A stretch of 64,000 bases of DNA from Auricularia sp. M13 (GCA_037042915.1 CM073195.1:2604001-2668000); one strand, 5' to 3'; shown: positions 10,390 to 22,862, numbered from the stretch's first letter. Notes: generated by a model not told the origin, from the letters alone. Made by a program: numbers and translations.

Positions 10390-13300
10390 ATGGAAGAACC
10401 GGCGACCCAGGCCCATCCGTTCTTCAACCATCTCACGGCGCTGCTGTCGCTGTACGAGCTCAGCCCGGTGCCGACGAGCGTGCCCAAGTACGATGGCCCC
10501 CACGACTGGCAGACGGACGCCATCGAGCGCGGCATAGCAGAGATGGCGCGCAGAATGCTCGACGCAGAGGCCGCCCTCGCCAACAAGCCTCTGCCGTCGC
10601 GCGACTCGCCAGAGCCTAGGCACAACGGCCGCCCAGGCACGGCCGACTCGCACGGCTCGCTCGACGACGCCCACAGCGAGCGTTCGGCCAGGCTCACGCG
10701 CTCGGGCACCCCCATGAGCATATCGCTCGCGGATCTCCCGCCCACGGACTTTGCGTCCACCGAGGCCGAGTCCAGCGACCAGCCCACGCCCGTGCCACCC
10801 AAGCACCAGCAGCAGCAGGCCAAATCGAAGCCTGTCATATACCAGGACGCATACGGCTACGGCGTCGGTCGGTGTCCAGTCTGTGGGCACTCGCCGCCCA
10901 AGCTCAGGACAACGTCCCATTCTCCCTCAGGCTCGCCTCAAATCGTTCCGCCAGGCCCGCTCATGGATGCCGCGTTCGAGAGCGGAATGAGCGCCGTTGA
11001 GGAGCTCAAACTGCTCAAAGACCAGGTACAGGATGTCGCACGCGTTTGCAAGGTCAGAGCTCTGCCCTTTTTTTCTCGGAGCTTGTCACTCAAGTCGCCA
11101 TCCTGCCAGGCTGTCGCCACCGGCGACTTGTCCCAGAAGATTACTATCCCCGTCCAGAGTGTGGTCATGGTCCAGCTCAAGGACGTAATCAACAGCATGG
11201 TCTGTGCTCTGCGCTCCTCTGACTTGGACCGCTCCGGCTCATTCTGTCTCAAAGGTGGACAAACTCGGACAATTCGCAGAAGAGGTCACACGCGTTTCAC
11301 ATGAGGTACGGTGCCATTGCTCCTCAACTCCTCCATCAAAAGCATGTTCGCTGATGGAATTCATTACCCTCGTAGGTCGGCACGGAAGGGTGAGTGGCAG
11401 CGCAGAGCGCCGTGCTCCACAGCACAGCGCTTCCTTCGGACGGTCCGAGGCGCCGCTAACCGGAAATTGCAGGAAACTCGGTGGTCAGGCCATGGTCGTC
11501 GATGTCGAAGGCACCTGGAGACATCTCACGAACGTCGTCAACAAGCTCGCCAACAACTTGACCTTACAAGTCCGCTCTATCGCAGAAGTCACGAAGGCAG
11601 TAGCCCGCGGCGACTTGTCTCGTCAAATAGAGGTCGACGTCAAGGGCGAAATGCTGGACTTGAAGAACACAGTGAACGGCATGGTGGGCAATCTTCGAGC
11701 GCTGGCTGCCGAGGTCACCGTGTTACACTCGAAGTCGGATACAAGGGCAAGCTCGGTGGCCAGGTCATGGTGCCAGGATTAAGCGGTGAATGGCAAGAGC
11801 TGACCCACAACGTCAGTCGAAACCGTCACATGCATGAGCAACGGTTCTAATGCGCATGCAGGTCAACCGGATGTGCATGAATTTGACAAACCAAGTCCGT
11901 TCTATCGCAGTGGTCACGACAGCAGTCGCCCAAGGAGATTTGACACGTCAAGTCGAGATCGACGCCGAAGGTGAAATCGCGACATTGAAGGACACTATCA
12001 ACTCCATGGTGGCCCAGTTGAGCACCTTCGCCAGCGAGGTGACGCGTGTTACCTTGGAGGTCGGCTCTAAGGGCATGCTCGGTGGACAAGTGCAGGTCTC
12101 TGGACTGAGCGGCGAGTGGAAGCACTTGACGGACAATGTTTGCATTCTCCCTACTTCTTCCGTGGGCGGGTGCTCATCGTCTATTCGCGCAGGTCAACCG
12201 CATGTGCAACAGCTTGACCAACCAAGTGCGTTCCATTGCCGCGGTCACCACGGCCGTCGCGCAGGGCAACTTGACCCGGCAAGTCGAAATCGACGCCGAG
12301 GGCGAAATCGCCGCGCTCAAGGACACTATCAACAACATGGTTGCACAATTGAGCACGTTCGCCAGCGAAGTTACGCGCGTAACCTTGGAGGTCGGCTCGA
12401 AGGGCATGCTGGGTGGTCAGGTCCAGGTCGACGGTTTAAGCGGAGAGTGGAAACACTTGACGGACAACGTACGTTTTCATCATTATGATCGGTCATTTTC
12501 ATAATCCTGACGGGCATGTTTTCAGGTCAACCGGATGTGCATGAACTTGACGAATCAAGTGCGGTCTATCGCAGCAGTCACGACGGCCGTGGCACAGGGC
12601 AACTTGACGCAGCAAGTCGAGATTGATGCTGAAGGCGAAATTGCGGCGCTCAAGGACACCATCAACAACATGGTCGCACAATTGAGCACCTTTGCAAGCG
12701 AGGTCACCCGTGTCACCTTGGAAGTCGGTTCGAAGGGTATGCTGGGCGGACAAGTTCAAGTCGACGGCTTAAGCGGCGAATGGAAACACTTGACTGACAA
12801 CGTGAGTCGCGCTTGACCTCTTGACCTGAATGGAACTGATTGATCCTAGGTCAACCGTATGTGCATGAACTTGACGAACCAAGTGCGGTCTATCGCTGCT
12901 GTTACCACCGCGGTCGCCCAAGGAGACTTGAGCCGCAAGGTCGAAATCGACGCCGAAGGCGAAATCGCCACGTTGAAGGACACCGTCAACCGCATGGTCA
13001 CGCAGTTGAGCACTTTCGCCAGCGAAGTCACCCGCGTTGCCTTGGAAGTCGGTACGATGGGTGTCTTGGGTGGTCAAGCGCGTGTTGCCGGTGTGCAAGG
13101 CGCTTGGGCTGATTTGACGAACAATGTGAACGTGAGTGGCTTTTACGCCAGTATCATCCCACGGTTGATGTTGACTTCGGTGTGCAGAACATGGCGAACA
13201 ACTTGACGATACAAGTGCGCTCCATCGCCGCCGTGACGAACGCCATCGCGCGCGGAGACTTGAGCAAATATGTGGAAGTCGACGTGCAGGGCGAGATGCT

Positions 13301-16300
13301 GGACTTGAAGTTGAACATCAACTCCATGGTCAAGCAGCTCAACGAGCTCGCTAGCGAAGTCACCCGCGTGTCGCTCGAAGTCGGTACGGAGGGCAAGCTG
13401 GGTGGCCAGGCGAAGGTCGAGGGCGTGCAGGGCATGTGGAAGGTCTTGGCCGACAACGTATGTGCTATTCACAATCCGCACCTTTGCGATTGACTAGAAT
13501 GGATTTTAGGTCAACCTGATGGCCGACAATTTGACGACACAAGTGCGCAGTATCATCGAGGTCACGAAGGCCGTCGCTGGTGGAGACTTGACGAAGAAGA
13601 TCGGCGTCGACGTGAAGGGCGAGATCCTCGAGCTCAAGGTAAATATTCTGCAGTCTGCAGTCTTCCTGCATCATTTGTCTGACTGCCGCACAGGAAACTG
13701 TCAACGGCATGACGGATAGTCTGAGCTTATTCGCGGACGAGGTTACTCGAGTCGCCAAGGAAGTCGGTACCGATGGCGTCTTGGGCGGTGTCGCCAATGT
13801 CCCCAACGTCGGCGGCACATGGAAGTCCCTCACCGACAATGTCAACGTCATGGCCAATAACGTGAGTTCCAGGCGCCATAGTATTGGGCTCATCTGACTG
13901 TTTTTCAGTTGACTCTGCAAGTGCGCGCTGTTGCAAAGGCTACCACGGCTGTCGCTCGCGGCGACTTGACACAGAAAGTCACCGATGTGAAGGTGTCTGG
14001 CGAGTTGTTGGAGTTAGTCAACACTATCAACAGCATGATCGACCAGTTGGCCATCTTCGCGGCGGAGGTCAAGAAGGTTGCTCGTGAAGTCGGTACTGAG
14101 GGCAAGCTCGGTGTTCAGGCGCAAGTCGGAAACGTCCAGGGAACATGGCAGGAAATCACGTACGTCCTTGCTAGACCACCATGCACATATTGTCTGACGG
14201 CCTTGAAGAATGTCTGTCAATACTATGGCCAACAACTTGACGACTCAAGTCCGTGGCTTCGCGCAGATATCTGCCGCAGCCATGGACGGCGACTTCACAC
14301 GCTTCATCACTGTCGAGGCGAGCGGTGAAATGGACTCGTTGAAGACGCAGATCAACCAGATGGTCGTCAACTTGCGCGAGAGTATACAGAAGAACAGCGC
14401 TGCCCGTGAGGCCGCCGAACTGGCTAACCGCTCAAAGTCCGAATTCTTGGCTAACATGTCCCACGAAATTCGGTGCGTAGAAGTGCACCGCGGAATTGTG
14501 TTGCAAGGTGCTTATCTGCTCCCAGAACCCCGATGAACGGCATCATCGGCATGACCGAGCTCACATTAGACAGTGACCTCAACCGCTCGCAACGCGAGAG
14601 CTTGTTATTAGTTCACAGCCTCGCACGGTCCTTATTATTGATCATCGACGACATATTGGATATTTCCAAGAGTGAGTCTTCTCATTCGAGCGCGTCTTTT
14701 ATGGTGGCTGACAGTGAGTTCAAGTTGAGGCTGGCCGTATGACAATGGAGCAGGTCTCCTACTCGATACGCCAGACTGTCTTCGGTATCCTCAAGACCCT
14801 CGTCGTCCGCGCTAGTCAGAATAACCTCGACCTCACCTATGATGTGGACCCCGACATCCCAGACCAACTGATCGGCGATTCGCTTCGTTTGCGACAAGTC
14901 ATTACTAACCTTGTGGGCAACGCTATCAAGTTCACTCCCTCAAAACCCGCTGCACGTACGAAGGGTCAGGTCTCGCTTAAGTGCAGATTACTGGCCATGG
15001 ACGAGCAGAGCGTCACGCTCGAATTCTGCGTCGCGGACACGGGTATCGGTATTGCTAAGGACAAGCTGAACTTGATTTTCGACACGTTTGCTCAGGCCGA
15101 CGGGTGAGTCCACATCATTATTCGCTGAATCCGCTTCTAACTATAGTGTAGCTCGACGACTCGAGTACGTTGCGATAAAACCACATGACTTTGATCTGGC
15201 TGACCACATCACAGGAATATGGTGGTACTGGTCTTGGATTATCGATTTCCAAGCGCCTTGTCAGCCTCATGCAGGGCAACATGTGGGTGGACAGCGAGCT
15301 CGGCAAAGGCAGCAAGTTCTACTTCACGATCACCTCGCAACTATCGGAGCTTTCGATTGAGTCTATCCAGACGAAGATGGCGCCCTTCCACTCGAGAACT
15401 GTCCTGTTGATCGACACGACGGGCGACTCCTCTACGCTGTCCAAACATATTCGTGAACTTGGCCTCAACTTGCACGTCGTTCGCGGCATCGCAGAGGTGG
15501 CGGACAAGGACCATTGTCCGCACGTCGATACCATCCTGGCTGACTCATTGACAATTGTGAATGCGCTCCGCCCTGGTTTGTGTTTGGCTAATACGCATTT
15601 TCTAGACCGAGCAGTTGCGAGAGTACGAACACCTGCGCTATATACCTGTTGTGCTCTCCAGCTCGGTACGTCATGACCAGCAACGAACGACCGACGTTGA
15701 CAAGATATTTGGCCAGAGTGCGACTCGCCTCAACTGTGAGCGCCTCGAGCGATTTCTCTCCCCCTAGCTTCGCGCACTGACAAATACCAGTGAAATGGTG
15801 CTTGGACAGCAGCATCTCGTCCGTCATCACCACCCCGGCAACAATGCAGGACCTGTCCTCTGCCATCATCACGGCAATGGAGTCTAACACAGTTGCCCCT
15901 GTTGTCGCTCCCACAGATGTCGTTTTCGACATTCTGTTGGCTGAGGACAACATGGTCAACCAGAAGTTAGCTGTCAAGATCCTCGAAAAGTATGGCCACA
16001 TTGTCGAGATCGCGGAGAATGGCGCACTTGCGGTCGACGCGTTCAAGCAAAGAGTAGCGCAAGGGCGGATGTTCGACATCATCCTCGTGCGTTAATTCCC
16101 ATCGGCTGTGTTTACACATGACTGACCATGCCGGTCCCTCTAGATGGACGTTTCCATGCCTTTCATGGGAGGCATGGAGGCGACGGAGTTGATTCGTTCG
16201 TACGAGCGCGAGCAGAACCTGCCGCGGACGCCCATCATCGCGTTAACGGCCCATGCCAGTATGTATGCCTTCCCTCTCCCTCTTCCCACTTGCTCACGAT

Positions 16301-16506
16301 TGTCAGTGATTGGCGATCGCGAACGCTGCTTGCAAGCCGGCATGGACGACCATATCACGAGTACGTTGTATTAACCCATCTCGTTGTATCCGCTAACGGC
16401 CTTCGCAGAGCCCTTACGCAGACCCGATTTACTGACCGCCATCAACAAGCTGGCTGGCGACAAGGTGTCGTGGGGTGCGCGTCGCGCCGCACGTCACAGA
16501 GTATAA
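10390..16506 (+). CDS. nik1: Group III hybrid histidine kinase, Nik1/Os-1 type
   Basis: I read 24 exons: 10390-11052, 11110-11199, 11255-11305, 11376-11389, 11473-11811, 11862-12137, 12193-12468, 12526-12801, 12850-13131, 13188-13457, 13510-13638, 13694-13861, 13909-14159, 14209-14472, 14526-14671, 14725-15103, 15152-15164, 15215-15556, 15606-15665, 15717-15735, 15791-16086, 16144-16258, 16307-16360 and 16409-16506. The protein is about 1,623 residues: a 220-residue leader, about ten HAMP-type repeats, HisKA ([15 protein letters not shown], phospho-His at 14462-14464), HATPase ([28 protein letters not shown]) and a receiver ([11 protein letters not shown], phospho-Asp in MDVSMP at about 16147, TKPL Lys). 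It is soluble, without membrane segments. Such kinases feed the Hog1 osmostress pathway and are targets of phenylpyrrole and dicarboximide fungicides. One base appears missing in a C run near 11719; adding it makes the total length divisible by three. Confidence 0.93.
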
Positions 16507-16908
16507 CCCGAAGACGACTTTTGCCATGCTGTTCTGTACGCTTTTCTGAACTCACTCCAGTCGCCTCCCGTTGCCCCAATTTTGTGTATTTCTGTAGTTT
16601 GTCTCTGCCAATGCCACGCCTCTACTTGATTCTACTTCATTACTCTCTATATTCTCAAACTCTCGCCTATGACAACTCTATGTCAGCGCAAGATAATATA
16701 GTCATTTTATCACCTTGACTCCCTAGCAGGCCTCGCAGAACCCTTCTATGTTGTTTTCTCACATTTCGCGTCCGTGGGAACCGGCAAGGCGGCTCCGGCG
16801 GGATGCCATCGGGAGCTCAAAACTTGAATCGGAGTACGAAAGCGTGACATCCCGTTCTCTGCTTCACTCCCGCATCCGCGTCCTCCACATCCCGCCCCTG
16901 CGCCCGCC
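16507..16908. other. Intergenic between kinase and PCNA genes
   Basis: About 400 bases, same-strand spacing. T-rich after the kinase stop (3' UTR) and C-rich before the PCNA start. No other feature is seen. Confidence 0.6.
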
Positions 16909-18186
16909 ATGCTTGAAGCACGTCTAGATGCGGCCTCCACCCTCAAGAAGCTCCTCGATGGTCAGTTTCAAGGCCTTAGGAAGCCTCAATCATCCACTGA
17001 CGCGTACCTCTTTGTAGCGATCAAGGAGCTCGTCAGCGACGCCAACTTCGAATGCAACGAAGAAGGCCTGGTCAGTGTTTCTGTAACCAACCGCTGCATG
17101 GACTGACGCGTTCAACTGTGTCTGTTAGAAACTGCAAGCGATGGATAATTCTCACGTCGCCCTTGTTAGCGTCAACATGGACGTGTCCGGCTTCCAGATG
17201 TACCGCTGCGACCGCCCTATGCCGCTCGGCGTCAACCTGGCGTCACTGACCAAGGTCCTCAAATGCGCGCAGGACAATGACCAGGTCACGCTCAAGGCAG
17301 CGGACTCGGCTGATGTCCTCCAGCTGCAATTCAACTCGAAAAGTAAGCCGCGACGCGCATTCGACGCGCCTTCCGAATGGCAGCTTATTGCCTTGATAGC
17401 CCAGGATCGCGTGGCCGACTATGAAATGAAGCTTATGGACATCGACATGGACGAGCTGGGCATCCCCGATACCGAGTACGACGCGCGCGTCGTCATGGGT
17501 GCAGGCGAGTTCCTGCGCATCGTCCGCGATCTGTCCAACCTTGGCGAGTCCGTGCGCATTGAGGTCAACAAGGACGGTGTGCGGTTCGCGGCCGATGGTG
17601 AGGCTGCGAACGGCTCCGTACTGCTTCGGCAGACCGACTCCGCGCGGCGGACGTACGCTAGCAAAGAAAAGGAGGCCAGCAGTAGCAAGAAAAAGGCGAA
17701 CGGCAAGGTGAAGAAGGAAAAAGACGCCGACGAAGAGGCAATGGATGAAGACAAGGAGGAGGACGACGGTGGCGCCTTCAAGGCCAAAGAGGAAGAGGAC
17801 GACGACGAAAAGAATGACGATGACGAGGAAGAGGACGACGAGGAAGAGGAGGAGGTTGGCAAGAAGCGCAAGAAGTCGGGCGGTTCTAAGCGTGAGCGGC
17901 TCCCGTGCCTTTTTGCTGTCGTACCGAGAAAACTTACCCATATCCAGCGGCTAAGAAGGCGAAGAAGGGCGGTGACGACGGCGAGCAAGGCGGCGTTCTG
18001 ATCGACATGACCCAGGCGGTCACTCTGACGTTCTCCCTCAAGTACCTCGTCATTTTCGCCAAGTCGGCCTCGCTCTCGCAAACCGTCGAGCTGAAGATGA
18101 GCAACGAAGTGCCTCTCCTCGTCGCCTACGACTTCGGCCAGGGCCACATCCACTATTACCTCGCGCCTAAGATTGGCGACGAGTAG
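16909..18186 (+). CDS. PCNA: PCNA sliding clamp with a ~100-residue charged insertion
   Basis: Exons 16909-16960, 17018-17070, 17129-17342, 17400-17891 and 17948-18186 encode 349 residues; ordinary PCNA has about 260. The fold markers are intact: [16 protein letters not shown], the interdomain loop [16 protein letters not shown] that binds PIP-box partners, Lys164 in EVNKDGVRF (the ubiquitin/SUMO site) and the end [10 protein letters not shown]. Between SVLLRQT (to about residue 185) and [19 protein letters not shown] (from about 286) lies a lysine-rich then Asp/Glu-rich tract ending in KKRKKSGG and [10 protein letters not shown]. In the human protein this is a short loop of roughly nine residues on the outer rim. 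The last intron sits inside the insertion. It acts in the nucleus as a trimeric clamp for DNA polymerase delta and repair partners. Confidence 0.94.
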
Positions 18187-18647
18187 TGTGAAGTAACAAA
18201 ATCTTGCTTGCGGCTTGTTTCTCCTGTGTATTAGCGCTGTCGTGTTTCGTCTCTGTTTCACTGCGATCTACTCTCGTCATCCTGAAATATCTGTTTATAT
18301 GGGACTGCCACGGGGTGTCGTCCGAGTTTGCGATGAAGACCATCACTGGACGGACAGCAAGTGCGAGTCCGCCCGGACTCGCTCTTGTCCCCATGTCGAC
18401 TCTCAATCGACAATTCCAGTTTACTGCCAGCCCACCAGCGCTGCTAACTGCATACAGGACGCCCCTGCGTGGAGCACGGAGTTTCTGCATTTGTTGCGAA
18501 CCTGGATACATGCCAGCAGAGCGCCGGCGTTCATTGCCCGTAGCCGAAAGCGCTGCCTGTGTTGGGCACGCAACTATAAAGGATTAACCTGATATCTGCG
18601 TGTTCACTATTTAGCTTCTATTGCCCTTCTGTTCCCCTTCATTTTCG
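18187..18647. other. Intergenic
   Basis: The PCNA 3' UTR and the leader of the lyase gene; nothing else is recognised. Confidence 0.55.
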
Positions 18648-19718
18648 ATGCGCTTTTCCTCACTTTTTGCTCTTGGACTGGCCGCCGGTGCGGTCGACGC
18701 GCGCGTTGTCAAGAAGCGCTGTGCGACGGCAACGGAAACCGGCACCGTTCAGCCTGAGCCCACCCCAACTTCGTCCGACCCAGCGCCCACAGGAACCCCA
18801 GGCATGGCACCGCTGGACCCAGCATATTTCTTCCCTGTCCCGTTCAAGACTGGCTTTACGACGCTGCCCGAGGACCAGATCGTGCCGCAGAACGACGATG
18901 TCCTCCGCGTGCCGCTCGACGACAAGGCGCTCAAGGTCAAGAAGGTCATGAGCGGCGTCACGCACGACATCGTAGATGCGCCGGGCGATGCGCCGCCAGG
19001 CACTCTCGCGTACCAGGCCAACTACCCCAAGGGGTCCTACAACCCCTCTGGCACGCCGCGCGGCGGCCTCGGGTTCTACACCGGTTCCCCGGACGGGTTC
19101 AGCTTTGAGGGCGCGAGCGAGATCGTCTTCTCGTATGCGACGTACTTCCAGCCCGGCTTCATGTTCAACAAGGGCGGCAAGCTGCCTGGTCAGTACACTT
19201 CCAGATCGGCGCGTCCTCGTATGCTGAACGTTTCCAGGGCCGTACGGTGGCTCAGATGAGGATGTCTCCTTCGCGTGCAGTGGCGGACGGCAGGAGGATC
19301 GCGACAAGTGCTTCGACCTCAGGCTCATGTTCCGCAAGGACGGCATGGGTGAGATCTACGCCTACCTCCCCATAGTCGACGAGAACGATGTCCTTCTGGA
19401 TCTTGAGGGTTCGGTCAAAGATTCGGCGTACGGCTTCAGCATCGCGCGCGGTGCGTTCACCTGGCCAACGGGCGAATGGGCGGTTGCCGCCCAGCGCGTC
19501 AAGCTCAACGACGTTGGGTCCGCCAACGGTGAGCTCGAGCTGTTCATCAACGGGGAGAGCAAGATTTGGCCAAGAACTTGGTCATCCGCCAGTACAACGA
19601 GACCACGTTCCGCGGTAGCCATTTCCAGACGTTCTTCGGCGGCAGCACTGTCGACTGGGCCAGCGAGCAGGACCAAAGCGCGTGGTTTGCGGACATTTCG
19701 GCGGCAGTCATAGCCTAA
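18648..19718 (+). CDS. Secreted polysaccharide lyase family 14-like protein
   Basis: Two exons (18648-19188 and 19238-19718) give about 340 residues. Residues 1-19 are a signal peptide (MRFSSLFALGLAAGAVDAR) with a VVKKR Kex2-like site, then a Pro/Thr linker. The catalytic-domain landmarks are LGFYTGSPDGFSFEGA, FSYATYFQPGF, FNKGGKLPG next to PYGG, LRLMFRKDGMGEIYAYLP, LELFINGESKI and FQTFFGGSTVDWAS, a pattern known from PL14 beta-jelly-roll lyases that cut uronic-acid polymers. One T appears missing from a short T run near 19565; without it the conserved C-terminus (LVIRQYNETTF onward) is out of frame. With it the length is divisible by three. Substrate cannot be told from sequence. Confidence 0.75.
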
Positions 19719-20650
19719 TCTAACTGCTGTCCTTATATTCAAGCTTTTGCACACTATCGGATGTTCATCGGCCTACTATATATCCTAACTTTTGAGGATC
19801 CAAACCTAATCCTAACTTACAAATCATCCCCCACCAAGGCGACCTGAGGAAAAGCACGTGCGCAATGCTCCTGATCTTGTGCTGTGTCAATTGCCTTGTT
19901 GCATCTTGCACCTGTTCGTCAAGTGCGAGGCTGTGGGTTGTTGATCTCGAGTCCAGGGTTAGTATTTCATCACGTCATGCAAGTATCCTGTGACCAAGGT
20001 TGGGGCTAATCTATATAGGTACTCCTGGAGATGCTGCACCTCGCGCTCCAGAGTCGTGGCAAATCAGGATTTCAACTGAAGAGGATGGTCATGATCAGTC
20101 TTCCTTGTCGCTCTCAATCCGAAGACCCGAACAGTAACATGACATCTAATCAATTCTTATCTGCAGGAACGTCGACTGCGGAATCAGCGGAACGACTTGG
20201 TGCAAGTTTGGAAGCTGCTGCAACCATGCCCGGACGTTCATCGTATGGCTAGGCCGCTTCCAGCGGTCCCAGCATGTCCAGGGAGTTGTTAAGGCTGCAA
20301 CGAGCGTTCATACAATGTGCGCCCTGACGGATCCGCGGGACAAGTTGGAGCGTGCAATGTTGCTTACCCTAGCCTATCCGGTATCCCGCAGTCGGTCGTC
20401 GAGGCAACGGATGTGCGCTATGTCTGCAACCGCGAGTCGCTGATCATGATGACCGGCGTACTCTATAAGAAGAGGGCGGGGGCGGCCGGGTTTCTCTAGT
20501 CCTGGCCTGCCAGCTACCCACTCACCCACCTTTCCTCTCGACGAGGCCTTTCCTGCTTGCTTCACTCGCTTCGGTCGAGTCTTTTTTACTACTGCCAACT
20601 CAAGCTGCACACGCACGATCCACTGTCCTTGTCACCCCATTTTTCACGAA
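19719..20650. other. Intergenic, with TATA box for the next gene
   Basis: No gene is seen. The final 200 bases are C/T-rich and carry CTATAAG at about 20463, a likely core promoter. Confidence 0.5.
20464..20469 (+). promoter_or_regulatory. TATA box
   Basis: TATAAG lies about 185 nt before the start codon at 20651. The distance implies a long, C/T-rich leader of the kind seen in highly expressed fungal genes. Confidence 0.4.
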
Positions 20651-22862
20651 ATGCTCGCATCCGTGCTTTCAACCATTCTGCTTTCCGCGTCGCTGTCCAA
20701 CGCCGCGCCTCTCCTCAGCCGTCAGACCCGGCTCGACCCAGAGGCCGTTGCCGAAGCCCAACAGCGCGACGAGGGCGCCACTCGCGCCTTCAGTGCCGTG
20801 CCCATCAAGGTATGCGTTGTTCTGTCACCGCGTGGCTCGAACATTCATCATAATCCCTCCGCGTGACAGACGTCCGACGGACAGTGTCTGTCGGTGGACC
20901 CGCTGGGTGGAGATTTCAGGCAAAATCTCATCCCCATCACGGCCGCTGCGTGCGACGGTAGCGCCAACCAGCAGTTCGACGTGATTACTTCCGGGAAGCA
21001 CAATGACCAGCCGGGACAGGCCCTTATTGTCTCCACGGCGCTTTCCAACTGTCTCAACTTCGATGGTCGCCGTCAGCCAGGGAACCAGGTCCTTATGTTT
21101 CAGCTGCGGCGGCCGCGCGGACGGCGGAGGAGCCGTCACGGATTCTCAGCTCTTTGCCTTTGCCGACCCGAGCGCGACGACCATCGCTCTTACTCCTTTG
21201 AACAGCCTACGGGATGGCGCCATCTGCTTCAAGATCGTGAACGGGAAGCTTGACCGGTCTGCCTGTGACCCGTCTCAACCTTCCGCTGACCAGGTTCGTG
21301 ACCCAGGGAAACAACCACTAGAAACCTCGTTGATCACTCTGACAGCTGTTTACTCTTGGCGACGCTGCTCCGTCGCAACCCACTCCCCCGGCCGACGCGC
21401 CCTCCAACGATGCTCCGCCGGCCGACGACCCCCCTGCTGCGGATGAGCCTCCTGCCTCTGCTCCAGCGGGAACAGTGCTTCCTCCCGGAACCGCCAACAT
21501 CGACGAGGAAGCGACTGCGGAAGCTCAACGTCGCGACGATACTGCAACCCGTGCGTTCTCGGGGGTGCCCATCAAGGTGAGAAAACCATGCCTTACCTCA
21601 ACCGCGTGCTGATAGTGTCTCGTCTTTAGACCAGCGACGGACTTTGTCTCTTCGTTGATCCGCGGAGTGGCGACTTCCGCGAGAACCTGACCCCGATTCA
21701 GGCGGTTGCCTGCGACGCCAACAACGAGTTCCAACGCTTCGACGTTATCACTTCAGGCCAGCACATCAACCAGCCAGGCTCGGCTCTGATCGTCTCATCC
21801 TCGATCAACTCCTGCCTCAACGTCGATGGTCGCCGCCGCGCAGGAAACACTGTTCTCATGTTCAGCTGCGGTGGCCGCGCCGACGGCGGTGGCCAGGTGA
21901 CGGACTCCCAGCTCTTCGCGTTCGACGGTTCGAACACCCTTGCACTCGTCCCTCAGAACGGCAAGGGCTCCGTGTGCCTGAAGGTCATCAACGGTCTGCT
22001 AGACCAGAGCGACTGCGATGCTTCTCAGCCGGCCGCTGACCAGGTATGCCGCAAACATGCTCGCAGATATGCCCCTCAAGCTCATTTATGCTGCAGCTCT
22101 TCACGATCGGAGACGGCGGAAATGCTGCTCCTCCTGCCGCAAGCCCCGAGCCCAGCCCCGAGCCCGAGCAGCCTGCCCCTTCGCCGTCCCCCGTCACTGA
22201 GACTCCCTCCGCTCCTACTCAGCCCAGCAAGGGCACCACCAAGCTTGACCCGCAAGCCGTTGCGGAGGCTCAGCAGCGCGACAATGGCGCGACCCGTGCT
22301 TTCAGCGCCGTGCCCATCAAGGTAAGTACTGATATCGGGCGACGGGAAGACCGCGACTAATCAAGACTCTCAGACTTCCAGCGGCCAGTGCCTCACGGTC
22401 GACCCTCTCGCCGGTGACTTCCGTGAGAACCTTATCCCCGTGAACACTGCGCCGTGCGATGGCAGCGCGAACCAGCAGTTCGACGTTATCACCGCGGGCA
22501 AGCACAACGACCGCCCTGGAAATGCGCTCATCGTCTCGGCGCTCACTCAGGGCTGCCTCAACGTCGACGAGCGTCGCCAGCCAGGAAACCAGGTCCTCCT
22601 GTTCTCCTGCGGTGGCCGCGCCGACGGCGGTGGCCAAGTGACGGACTCGCAGCTCTTCGCGTTCGACGGGAGCGCGACCACCCTCCCGCTCGTCCCCGCG
22701 AACGGCCGTGGAAGCAAGTGCTTGTTCGACAACGGCTCCGGCCTGGATCTGCAGGACTGCAATCCCGCCAATGCCAGTGGTGCTCAGGTTCGTCGATCCC
22801 TTTGCATGCACGATCCGGCCATGTCTAACCTCGCTGGAAAACAGCTTTTCACTATCGCGTAG
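20651..22862 (+). CDS. Secreted protein with three tandem lectin-like repeats
   Basis: Seven exons (20651-20809, 20870-21293, 21346-21576, 21630-22043, 22097-22321, 22374-22787 and 22845-22862) encode about 627 residues. A signal peptide (MLASVLSTILLSASLSNA) is followed by three near-copies of a roughly 140-residue domain. Each starts AVPIKTSxGxCL, contains QFDVIT, a CLN.D.RR..GN motif, SCGGRADGGG and VTDSQLFAF, and ends with a QLFTIG-type strand. The domains are joined by Pro/Ser/Glu linkers and a repeated (T)RAFS(A/G)VPIK lead-in. The QxW-like QLF motifs and spacing suggest beta-trefoil, carbohydrate-binding folds. Each repeat occupies the same exon layout (two of the long exons are both 414 nt), so the gene grew by internal exon duplication. 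The first repeat contains one apparent single-base frame break, probably an assembly error. Confidence 0.7.

Noticed and set aside
10132-10920. 262-codon open frame antisense to the kinase first exon
   Set aside because: The plus strand encodes the leader of a clear histidine kinase; the antisense frame is a shadow of GC-rich codon use.
11720-11763. 44-nt in-frame intron that would bypass the kinase frame break
   Set aside because: It would delete the conserved [14 protein letters not shown] segment present in every other repeat and has no branch site; a missing base explains the data better.
17243-18261. Long minus-strand frames opposite PCNA
   Set aside because: Caused by the Lys/Glu/Asp repeats of the insertion read backwards (poly-Ser and poly-Val/Leu).
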